A stretch of DNA of 64,000 bases. It comes from Pseudomonas sp. NFIX28 (GTDB taxonomy: Bacteria > Pseudomonadota > Gammaproteobacteria > Pseudomonadales > Pseudomonadaceae). The notes below the pieces were generated by a model that was not told where the DNA came from, did not search any database, and saw only the letters and a program-made list of their open reading frames with translations. Shown piece by piece: positions 26,008 through 32,749 of the stretch; the stretch's first letter is position 1, and each line of letters starts with the position of its first letter. Location of the stretch: contig NZ_FNPW01000002.1 of the NCBI RefSeq assembly GCF_900107395.1, forward strand, positions 315,826-379,825, given 5' to 3'. The position numbers and the translations under genes are program-made.

Positions 26008-26621
26008 TGAAGGCTTACATCATTGGCTGCTGTTTTGCATTGTCCGTTCTAGTTTCTGGAATGGCAGAATCGGAATCGTTAGAGGTATGTGGTGTTTCTA
26101 TTCCTGAAATACCCGGGTTTAAGCTAACAATCAGAGTAGAAGATAATGTTTGCTACGGTGAGTTAGTGTCTACTATGGATCTTAATCCAGCAGTGTTGGC
26201 GGAGGAAAATAATTTTATTATTGAACCTATCTCGTTTAAGAGTCGGCTCGATACTTCGGGACGGTTCAGTCGGAACGGTAGCTATACTTATAACTACTCT
26301 GTGGATGAAACTATTCAGCAAGTTTCCGAGGCGGGCAAGGTAAACCTCGACGATTCGATAGCATCTGGTACAGCTACGCTCCGGATAAAAATGTCGCCGT
26401 TTATGTTGTGGGATTCGGAAGAAAATATTAATAAGGCTCAGAAAAAATTTTCGATTTCTAAAACGGGATTATTGTTTGATTGTTTTTATGGTTTGGTTGG
26501 CGTAGGTGATGCAACCGCTACATTGTCTGCTTGTGTTCCAAGGTCGGTTGATAAGATGGATCCTAAAATTACTGATGTAAAAACTGCTTTTGAAAATATA
26601 AAGCCAAAAAGGGAGAGCTAG
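26007..26621 (+). CDS. Putative immunity protein, secreted
   Basis: A 204-residue protein whose ATG (26007) shares the last base of the effector stop (TAATG), so translation is coupled. The N-terminus (AYIIGCCFALSVLVSGMAES) is a signal peptide with likely cleavage around residue 20, placing it in the periplasm, where the upstream effector would act. Four cysteines in the mature chain suggest disulfides. No family recognised. Effector-coupled position and export make immunity the best reading; it could guard against either the peptidase or the glycosidase half. Confidence 0.65.
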   Translation: MKAYIIGCCFALSVLVSGMAESESLEVCGVSIPEIPGFKLTIRVEDNVCYGELVSTMDLNPAVLAEENNFIIEPISFKSRLDTSGRFSRNGSYTYNYSVDETIQQVSEAGKVNLDDSIASGTATLRIKMSPFMLWDSEENINKAQKKFSISKTGLLFDCFYGLVGVGDATATLSACVPRSVDKMDPKITDVKTAFENIKPKRES

Positions 26622-26720
26622 AGGGGGATGTTAGAGTCCTATGGACAGTCCTGTTTTCCCAGTATCCGCCAACGCCGTATCTATGACCCCATTAGTCGTT
26701 GTTCGCCGGAGTGTTGAAAG

Positions 26721-27299
26721 ATGGAAGTTTTCAGAAAGATATTGACGCCGGCAGTTACTATATTGATTTTTATTCCATGCATGTCCTTGGCAGATACTAA
26801 TGCAGAAGTGATTTCAGATATAATGCGCAGCTCTCAAAACTCTCTCTCGAGAATCGATAAAATTTTGAATGAGCAATATAAAGCTCTTTCTGATGAGCTA
26901 GCCTCTGATTTTAAGGCTGACTTGGTTTCTACACAAAGAAACTGGATTCGTCTGAGGGACGAGCAATGTAATGATGAGGATGAGGAGTCTTCCGGTCAAG
27001 AAGCTCCCATTGAAAGACTTTCTTGTTTGAACCAGTTTACGAGCTTTCGTGTAAATGAAATTGTATATCTGCGAACTGGAGTCATTGGGGATGGGTTCTA
27101 TAAAGCGGTATCCATTGTGAATAAAAAAGCAACCTCTATGGATTATGCTAAAGCTGTTGCATATGTGGGCGGAGATATGGATTTTGGATCGGGCTGGTCT
27201 GAATATGCCAAAAAGAACTGTGTGATGACACAGAAAATTTATGGTGAAGCTACTGAACGGTGTTTGTCTAGGATGCGTTTTCAAATGCCGATCTATTGA
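26721..27299 (+). CDS. LprI-like (DUF1311) secreted protein, possible lysozyme inhibitor or immunity protein
   Basis: A 192-residue protein with a signal peptide (TPAVTILIFIPCMSLADTNA). The mature N-terminal part carries the LprI/DUF1311 pattern: an LNEQYKALSDEL helix, then STQRNWIRLRDEQCND and a second cysteine in RLSCLNQFTSFRVNEI. Mycobacterial LprI inhibits lysozyme (established knowledge), so this product might neutralise the glycosidase half of the effector encoded at 23800-26007. It lies 99 bases after the first immunity candidate. A damaged second copy of its central part is at 29667-29873. Confidence 0.7.
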   Translation: MEVFRKILTPAVTILIFIPCMSLADTNAEVISDIMRSSQNSLSRIDKILNEQYKALSDELASDFKADLVSTQRNWIRLRDEQCNDEDEESSGQEAPIERLSCLNQFTSFRVNEIVYLRTGVIGDGFYKAVSIVNKKATSMDYAKAVAYVGGDMDFGSGWSEYAKKNCVMTQKIYGEATERCLSRMRFQMPIY

Positions 27300-27382
27300 G
27301 TGACTCTCTGAGATTACACTAGGCAAGCCATTAGTTTTAATGGCTTGCCTTCTATGTATCAAATGTTCATTGAGTACTGTTT

Positions 27383-27649
27383 TTACTGACTTGGCGAAAT
27401 GGCATTCGAAAGGTCATCCACTACAGCTTTGCCCATTTCGCACAGATAGTAAGCTGACCAAGCATAACGCTCTCCTTGCTCCTCCATCGCGGCATCGAGC
27501 ATGAGTTTCTTGGCGTAGTAGAACAGGTTGGAAGCATGCTCCAAGGCTTCCCGAGCTGGGATATCTGGATTGACGCGGAACAAGCTTTGTTCTTTTTCGC
27601 CGCAGTCGGCGAAGGTGACGATGCCGATGGTTTTGATGGTGCTGGTCAT
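27383..27649 (-). CDS. DUF6124/DUF3077-like small protein
   Basis: An 88-residue protein on the opposite strand, starting at 27649 behind a strong GGAGGTGAGC ribosome binding site. The motif set LFRVNPDIPAREALEHASNL and YAWSAYYLCEMGKAVVDDL matches a small-protein family widespread in Pseudomonas (DUF6124, formerly DUF3077). Function is unknown; no secretion signal. Such genes are usually single units with a long structured upstream region, as here (27740-28032). It interrupts the run of effector and immunity genes. Confidence 0.75.
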   Translation of the reverse strand: MTSTIKTIGIVTFADCGEKEQSLFRVNPDIPAREALEHASNLFYYAKKLMLDAAMEEQGERYAWSAYYLCEMGKAVVDDLSNAISPSQ

Positions 27650-28176
27650 TGCTCACCTCCAGTTTGGAAGTGGGCTCTGGTTAGGACGATAACGTTCATG
27701 GCAGTAACTCCGTTTACTGGGTTAGAGCCGCCACTTTTTCGTTACCAAGCGAATAGGTGGCAGCTGTACGCAGGTTGGTAAACCGGGGTAAACGAGCCCG
27801 GCAGACCCGAAGGTCTCCCGCGCACAGCTGCCATAACGAAAATGCAGGCGCAAAAAAAGCGCCAGCATTCGTCATGGAGGGCGCTTACGCGCCGTTTACT
27901 CATCGGGTTACCAAGCCCGGTCGCTGATTTTGCAGCGACGGCGGAAGGATAACGGGAAGGGTATGTGGCTGCAACGACAGGATTACCGCATTTTATGACA
28001 AGGTGTATTCCGTGGGGCTTGGTAACAGCCCCAGACAGATCTTTTATGAGTTGCACATCAAATAGGAATTCTCCTGTCGATATTTGGTGTTTTCCTACAG
28101 TCGTTAAGTGCTCTGCTTGGTAGCGTCAGTATTTTGAGAGCCACTTTTTTCATCGTTCCACTGAGGTACATGGATG
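27650..28176. other. Gene-free stretch with consecutive perfect hairpins
   Basis: The only coding-like content is the vgrG scrap beginning at 28177. Within 27740-28032 I see six palindromes. GGCAGCTGT (27759-27767) pairs with 27824-27832 and encloses AGACC-CGAA-GGTCT (27803-27816). AATGC-A-GGCGC pairs with GCGCC-A-GCATT across an A7 loop (27841-27869). GGCGC-TTAC-GCGCC lies at 27880-27893, GTCGCTG/CAGCGAC at 27920-27939, and GGGGCT/AGCCCC at 28014-28032. The decamer GTTACCAAGC occurs at 27741 and 27907 and reversed at 28017. It could be the 5' leader and control region of the DUF6124-type gene, read leftwards. Confidence 0.6.
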
Positions 28177-28302
28177 ACCACCGAACACAAGACTACCAGC
28201 CGCTCCTCGTCATGCCGTGGGACGGGTTCTACTGTTTGCTGCTGAATCACCCGAAACCCTACATCGATGAGCACCTTACCGTGGGCAAAAGCCAACACAT
28301 TG
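28177..28302 (+). pseudogene. Fragment of a vgrG gene
   Basis: The translation contains PWDGFYCLLLNHPKP, which aligns with PWDVFYRPPLKHPKP of the intact VgrG (around 22790), followed directly by HLTVGKSQHI, which aligns with HLTVGENQHI near 23400. About 590 bases between these two segments are missing, and single-base gaps upstream break the frame. There is no usable VgrG gene here. It is a scar of recombination at an older vgrG-effector junction. Confidence 0.7.
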
Positions 28303-28372
28303 GTGAATGGGGGCTGGAGAAGGTTAAGCCGAAGGCTTTTTTGTGTTTCAGAATGAACTGTTAGGAACTGAC

Positions 28373-28846
28373 ATGAACTTTAATATTGCTTTTTTTAAAA
28401 CTTTCATGGTACGCACATTGGCATGTTTGCTTTTTCTGAGTGGGGCTGCATGTGCGGAGAAAAATAATATAAGCAAAGGGTTTGACGTTATCACCTATGA
28501 AGAGGCATTGGAGAAGTTCAATGAAGAGCATTCGGATGAAAACTACAGGTGCCAATATAGCCTTTTCGGCGTAAGCGAAAACTCATCGCTGACTGCCGTA
28601 GAAATAGAAGATTTTATTTATCTCAAGAAAAATGGAAGCATCATTGAGCTAGTTGGCAAGGATAGAGACGAAAATGCGGGAAGTTACAGTTCAAGAGATG
28701 GAGGGCTGAAGATCTCATATAAGGTACTCAAGAAATATAATTTCTCAGAGTATCAAGAGTCTGACGACAGAGATGTAGAGATTAAGTTCACATATCAAGG
28801 GAAGGTCGAGGTTGTAAAAATGTATGGCATTCGATGCGGAGTTTGA
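28373..28846 (+). CDS. Hypothetical secreted protein (immunity candidate)
   Basis: A 157-residue product starting at ATG 28373, with a signal peptide (FMVRTLACLLFLSGAACAEK) and probable cleavage near residue 28. The mature chain is charged and rich in aromatic residues (YEEALEKFNEEHSDENY), with two cysteines (YRCQYSL and IRCGV). No family recognised. AT-rich and placed just after the vgrG scrap, it may be an orphan immunity gene whose effector was lost. An open frame upstream would add ten residues, but ATG 28373 gives the better signal peptide. Confidence 0.55.
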   Translation: MNFNIAFFKTFMVRTLACLLFLSGAACAEKNNISKGFDVITYEEALEKFNEEHSDENYRCQYSLFGVSENSSLTAVEIEDFIYLKKNGSIIELVGKDRDENAGSYSSRDGGLKISYKVLKKYNFSEYQESDDRDVEIKFTYQGKVEVVKMYGIRCGV

Positions 28847-28981
28847 TATTGGGCTTGATTGGCGTTGGAGAGAAGTATGTCGTATGAAGAGTATGAGATC
28901 GTTGAAAGTGTTGGTTGGTGAAAGTGAACTATGTATGGAGGTGGGTTTTGTTTTAGGTTTTTAGAGTAGAGGTCTTTGTAT

Positions 28982-29539
28982 ATGTTCAATAATAAAGTTA
29001 TTTGTTTTTTTCTGTATTTTTTATTGTCTGGGTCGGCTGTGTCTTCTCCAGATTTTGAGTCGTATATAAAGAAGGATGTCATGAGCTGTGATGGGGTTAA
29101 AGTGGAGTTGGTATCGCATTGCCTGAAGGACACAGTAGAAATATCGCAGGCTCATGGAGGGTTACCTGTATGTACTGATCAAGTTATCAATATTAATGGT
29201 AAAAAAAATCGTCGTAAAATCGATAAAATCTCTCAACTCACAAGCTCTGGTGAAAATGTAGAGTCCTTATCAAATGTAGTGGTCTCTATGGCCTGTCTAA
29301 AAGGTAATAAGGGAGGTGTAGTTTCCATAGGTGGCTATGGTGGGTGTGGCTCTTGCCCAGAGTGGCATGGTTACTACTCGAAGGATGGAGAGTTGGTTTA
29401 TTATAATTTTAGCAATTCATATCGGTCATTTGGTTCTTCTGGGTCTTTCGATGATCTCATTAGTCAGTATGGTATCAAAGAGAAAGACTTAATTGATGAG
29501 GGCCGTTTTGCACAAAAGGTAATATACGACAATCCTTAA
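28982..29539 (+). CDS. Hypothetical secreted protein (immunity candidate)
   Basis: A 185-residue product with signal peptide KVICFFLYFLLSGSAVSSP. I prefer ATG 28982 with AGAGGT a few bases upstream over TTG 28976. The mature part has six cysteines and a glycine-rich block SIGGYGGCGSCPEWHGYYS, then YYNFSNSYRSFGSSGS. No family recognised. It is preceded by about 130 bases without other features and shares the low GC and periplasmic destination of its neighbours, hence the immunity suggestion. Confidence 0.55.
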   Translation: MFNNKVICFFLYFLLSGSAVSSPDFESYIKKDVMSCDGVKVELVSHCLKDTVEISQAHGGLPVCTDQVININGKKNRRKIDKISQLTSSGENVESLSNVVVSMACLKGNKGGVVSIGGYGGCGSCPEWHGYYSKDGELVYYNFSNSYRSFGSSGSFDDLISQYGIKEKDLIDEGRFAQKVIYDNP

Positions 29540-29666
29540 TTTTTGAGGGGGCATTTGAGTCTGACTCAGTCAGTAAGTCATACGGATCCAATTAGCTCGA
29601 TGCCATTTTTTCCGATTTTTGGTGTTTTACTAAATAGCCAATAACAAGAGGCCAGTTTACTTATAT

Positions 29667-29873
29667 AAGAGGTGCCGCTGAAAGACTTTCTTGTGTGAAC
29701 CAGTTCACCTGCGTTCGTGTAAATGAAATTGTCCATCTGCGAACTGGTTCATTGGGATGGGTTCTATAAAACGGTATCCATTATGAATAAAAAGTAACCC
29801 CCCATCGATTATGCTAAGGCTGTTGCATATGTGGGCGGGGATATGGATTTTGGATCGGTTGATCTGAATATAT
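29667..29873 (+). pseudogene. Broken partial copy of the LprI-like gene
   Basis: About 195 bases closely match 27012-27206 inside the intact LprI-like gene. Shared runs include GAAAGACTTTCTTGT, CGTGTAAATGAAATTG and GATATGGATTTTGGATCGG. The copy has small deletions after ACTGG that shift the frame, and a TAA where the intact gene has GCA. It lacks the signal peptide, the start and the C-terminus, so it cannot make the protein. It ends about ten bases before the next gene. Confidence 0.85.
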
Positions 29874-29883
29874 AGGATGGTGT

Positions 29884-30384
29884 ATGCCTAGAAAAAATAG
29901 TCTTAAAGTTTTGTTTGTATTCTGTATATTCAGTTTTGTTGTGTCTCCAATTTTTGCAGAGGAGGCGGATATTACTCTGTGTGAGTCATATGAAGATATC
30001 TACTTCAGTTGTCCACTTCCGGGCGGGAAAATTGTATCGGTGTGTGCTTCCGGTAATGATAAGCCGAGTTCGGGGTATGTGCAGTATCGATATGGTGCTC
30101 CTGAAAAAATAGAACTTTTTTATCCCAGGAGTAAACTTCCACCAGAAGGACGATTCTATGTTGTTAATGCCTCGGAGGGGAGCGTAAATTTAGATATAAT
30201 TAAATTCTACAATGGCAAGTATACATATCTTGTTGCGCAAGCTTTTGTTAGTTTCTTGACCGTGTTGAAAGATGATAAAGCCATTCTTAGAAAATCTTGC
30301 GAGGCAGGTGGCTATGCATTCGTCAGTCGAGCAGCCTCAAAAGGTATTGAAGCCCTTCCGAAAAGTGCAGAGGATTTTCGGTGA
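29884..30384 (+). CDS. Hypothetical secreted protein (immunity candidate)
   Basis: A 166-residue product with a clear signal peptide (LKVLFVFCIFSFVVSPIFAE, cleavage after AFAE-type site near residue 26). The mature chain contains ITLCESYEDIYFSCPLPGGK and the paired cysteine region IVSVCASGNDKPSSGY, and ends with FVSRAASKGIEALPKS. It is a compact periplasmic protein of unrecognised family. Low GC and position within the array suggest an acquired immunity gene. The LprI-like fragment ends just upstream, so the gene may have arrived by recombination at that repeat. Confidence 0.55.
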   Translation: MPRKNSLKVLFVFCIFSFVVSPIFAEEADITLCESYEDIYFSCPLPGGKIVSVCASGNDKPSSGYVQYRYGAPEKIELFYPRSKLPPEGRFYVVNASEGSVNLDIIKFYNGKYTYLVAQAFVSFLTVLKDDKAILRKSCEAGGYAFVSRAASKGIEALPKSAEDFR

Positions 30385-30511
30385 TTTGTAAAACATAGAT
30401 AATACGTATTTGTTTATGTGCAGGTAGGGGGTTGCGGTGTGCTGGCGGCGAATAAAGAAGGGCCGAAGGATGACTCCTTCGTTGTCACCAACGACCGACG
30501 CGGTGGCTGAT

Positions 30512-31042
30512 ATGAACCAGCGGCGATTGTTCGGAGGAATGGCGCTGGGGATGTTGGGCGCGCTGATGCTCTCTGCATGCCAGGCTCGTCAGGAAATGCT
30601 GAGTGCTCCGGTGGCTGGGTACAACCATACCTCGGCCGCTATCAATTGGTTCAGCGTCAATGGTGCAGGTGGCGGAAATGTGGGGCCTCATCAGGGAGGG
30701 GGCAGTCAGGTTTGTTGTGGGGTGGTACCGAGATATTGGACGCCAGGGCTGAGGGCGATTGTCGAGTGGGAAAAGGACTCTGATCCATACTCTTCGAAGA
30801 TATGGCCAGAGCAGTCTTACTCAGATGCCTGGACCAAGCGGATGGAAGCAAAAAAGCGGCAGTACACACGTCATAAGGTGACGGTTGAAATTCCGAGGTA
30901 TAACGAGCCCGGAAGTCTGAATGTTCACTTTCTCCCCTGTAATGAAGTGCGGGTTTCGGCTACAGGCATTACTCCTGGGTACGCTGGTTACCCCTACAAC
31001 TTTCCGATGAATATGCCGGAGCCAAAAGTATGCCCGGACTGA
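30512..31042 (+). CDS. DUF3304-like lipoprotein, copy 1
   Basis: A 176-residue lipoprotein starting MNQRRLFGGMALGMLGAL with lipobox LSAC. Upstream in-frame starts (GTG 30437, ATG 30470) exist but give a poor signal peptide. The mature part shows the DUF3304 pattern: VAGYNHTSAAINWFSVNGAG, SQVCCGVVPRYWTPGLRAIV and HFLPCNEVRVS. I remember DUF3304 proteins beside T6SS lipase-type effectors, where they may serve as immunity; no such effector is in this window. Closely related to the next gene. GC content is back to normal here. Confidence 0.75.
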   Translation: MNQRRLFGGMALGMLGALMLSACQARQEMLSAPVAGYNHTSAAINWFSVNGAGGGNVGPHQGGGSQVCCGVVPRYWTPGLRAIVEWEKDSDPYSSKIWPEQSYSDAWTKRMEAKKRQYTRHKVTVEIPRYNEPGSLNVHFLPCNEVRVSATGITPGYAGYPYNFPMNMPEPKVCPD

Positions 31043-31068
31043 TAAGGAGAGGAGCATTGCTTGGGTGA

Positions 31069-31575
31069 ATGACAGTTGGGATAGCAGGGATACTGATGCT
31101 TTTAGCGTGTCAGACCGGCCCGCAAATGTTGAGCGCACCAGTAACCGGATACAACCACACTTCGGCGACTATCAATTCCTTCACCATTAACGGGGCCGGT
31201 GGCCCAAATCTTGGTCCGAATTTGGCTGGTGGGGGTGAGGTTTGTTGCGCTGCTTTACCCCGCGATTGGCGCCCGGGTTTGAAGGCAACAGTGATGTGGG
31301 AAAAGGATCCCCATCCAGGTGAGTCTGTAAATTGGCCTCCCCTTGGAACGGACGCTTATCGAGAGGCATACCGAAAGCACGCTGCCAAGTACACCCAACA
31401 TCGCGCTGTTGTGGATATCCCGCAGTACGGGGAGAAAGTCTGTGCACTCCAGGTTCACTTCCTTCCCTGCGATCAGGTGCGGGTATCGACAACCTGCTAC
31501 ACACCAGGTAATCCCAGCTACCCCGACCGGGAATACTTCCAGATGAAGGAGTCGGCAGCATGCCCGATTCTTTGA
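31069..31575 (+). CDS. DUF3304-like lipoprotein, copy 2
   Basis: A 168-residue paralogue of the preceding gene, 26 bases downstream. Shared blocks include MLSAPVTGYNHTSATIN, EVCCAALPRDWRPGLKAT and VHFLPCDQVRVS. Lipobox LLAC follows a short signal peptide (MTVGIAGILML). The ribosome binding site (AAGGAGAGGAG) is about 15 bases from ATG 31069, which is loose, so the true start is not certain. The tandem pair suggests duplication followed by divergence, as expected if each copy neutralises a different effector variant. Confidence 0.72.
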   Translation: MTVGIAGILMLLACQTGPQMLSAPVTGYNHTSATINSFTINGAGGPNLGPNLAGGGEVCCAALPRDWRPGLKATVMWEKDPHPGESVNWPPLGTDAYREAYRKHAAKYTQHRAVVDIPQYGEKVCALQVHFLPCDQVRVSTTCYTPGNPSYPDREYFQMKESAACPIL

Positions 31576-31726
31576 TCAGCTTTGGGGCCTCATGAGGATG
31601 GAGGTCGCCAGGCATGACTATGACGAGTTGTCGCGAGTTCTCTTGTTTAAGGTGGAAAAATCCATGAGGTTTGTCATTCAGCACCCTTCCTTTAACGCAT
31701 TTGAAGGCTTGTTCTCTGTAAAGCGT

Positions 31727-32092
31727 ATGAGCAGGCTTGGCACTGGAGTGTTGCTCGGAGCGCTGCTGCCGATCATGACCTGTTCAGCTGAAGCCCAAGA
31801 ATCGGGAGAGGGTTGTTACGGTTACCTCACCGAGTTGCTCAGGAGCAGCAATTTTCCTTTTCGGGAGGTCGCCAAAGAGAAGGCCAACTTGCTGATCGAC
31901 GAGGACGATGGCGAGACGATCCGGGCCAAGGTGTTTTTCGATACGCAGGGGACGGGCACGCTTGGGTGGGTGAGGTATGGCGTGAACGATGGGGCGTTGC
32001 TGGATATCACGGTGGATCCTGAGGAACCGGTGGTGTTGAGGTATGACGAGCGTTTTGCTCGGGCTTACAGCAGTTGCCTTGAGCAACGATAG
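31727..32092 (+). CDS. Hypothetical secreted protein
   Basis: From ATG 31727 this gives 121 residues with a good signal peptide (MSRLGTGVLLGALLPIMT, cleavage after SAEA). An upstream ATG at 31664 has a better ribosome binding site (AAGGTGG at 31649-31655) but adds 21 residues before the signal sequence. The mature chain contains ECYGYLTELL-like and VFFDTQGTGTLGWVRYG blocks and two cysteines. No family recognised. It closes the array of exported small proteins; composition is like the core genome. Confidence 0.5.
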   Translation: MSRLGTGVLLGALLPIMTCSAEAQESGEGCYGYLTELLRSSNFPFREVAKEKANLLIDEDDGETIRAKVFFDTQGTGTLGWVRYGVNDGALLDITVDPEEPVVLRYDERFARAYSSCLEQR

Positions 32093-32112
32093 TGTTGGGT
32101 CCACATCCCTTT

Positions 32113-32157
32113 GCGAGTGCTGCGCACTCGATCGCAGCCTGCGGCAGCGGCTACAGG
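32113..32157. repeat. REP-like palindromic element
   Basis: CGAGTGC-TGC-GCACTCG (32114-32130) is a perfect hairpin, followed by the phrase CGCAGCCTGCGGCAGCGGCT, which is typical of intergenic repeats in the P. fluorescens complex. A related copy is at 63818-63860. It marks the right edge of the T6SS-associated region. Confidence 0.6.
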
Positions 32158-32290
32158 GAGTTTGAAGTGACTTGGTGGTCATTTTCGCTAAAAAGACATT
32201 CATCTTTCTCTAACGCTGCATAACTGTGGCGTTCCCCTCCGAAGCCGCTACACTGCGCCAGCCGTTCATTTTTCCTTTGGGGCTTTGCGC

Positions 32291-32674
32291 ATGAAATTTC
32301 GTTTTCTTCTGTGGATGATGGGCCTGTTGATGGGCAAGGCCAGTCGGACCAATCCGGCATTCCAGCAGCAGTTGGGTGACAAGGCGCTGGTGTTTCAGCT
32401 GCAGACGCTGGACGGCAAGGTGGCACGGCATTTTTTGGTGAAGGATCAGCGGATTACCAGCAAATCGGGGGTGCATCCCGAGCCGGCATTTGTCATTGCC
32501 TTTAAAGATGCGGCCTATGGTTTTGCCACGATGCAGGCGAAGAACAAGCAACTGGCCTTTATGACCGGGATTCAGGACAAGTCGATTCAGATCAAGGGCA
32601 ACCCGGCGCTGGTGATCTGGTTCCAGGGGCTGACCAAGTACCTGAAGCCGAAGAAGGCCAAGCCGAAGGCTTGA
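32291..32674 (+). CDS. SCP2 sterol-binding-like protein
   Basis: A 127-residue protein starting at ATG 32291 (MKFRFLLWMMGLLMGKASR). The middle resembles the SCP2 lipid-binding fold: VFQLQTLDGKVARHFLVKD, then HPEPAFVIAFKDAAYGFATM and IKGNPALVIWFQGLTKYL, with a basic tail KPKKAKPKA. It probably binds a hydrophobic ligand or acyl chain; no partner is evident. The same neighbourhood (next to the HDOD gene and recG) occurs in other pseudomonads, so it is core genome. A REP-derived terminator follows. Confidence 0.65.
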   Translation: MKFRFLLWMMGLLMGKASRTNPAFQQQLGDKALVFQLQTLDGKVARHFLVKDQRITSKSGVHPEPAFVIAFKDAAYGFATMQAKNKQLAFMTGIQDKSIQIKGNPALVIWFQGLTKYLKPKKAKPKA

Positions 32675-32703
32675 GGGCGGGCTGTATACAAGCCGGAGAT
32701 GAT

Positions 32704-32742
32704 CGCGGGCAAGCCTCGCTCCTACGGGAGCGGGGCTTTTTT
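32704..32742 (+). terminator. REP-derived terminator
   Basis: AGCCTCGCTCC (32712-32722) pairs with GGAGCGGGGCT (32727-32737) around TACG and runs into a T-tract. The left arm is the same GCGGGCAAGCCTCGCTCCTA sequence found in the paired REPs at 48939 and 60127, here used as a stem-loop terminator. It separates the SCP2-like gene from the convergent HDOD gene. Confidence 0.75.
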
Positions 32743-32749
32743 GTGGGTT

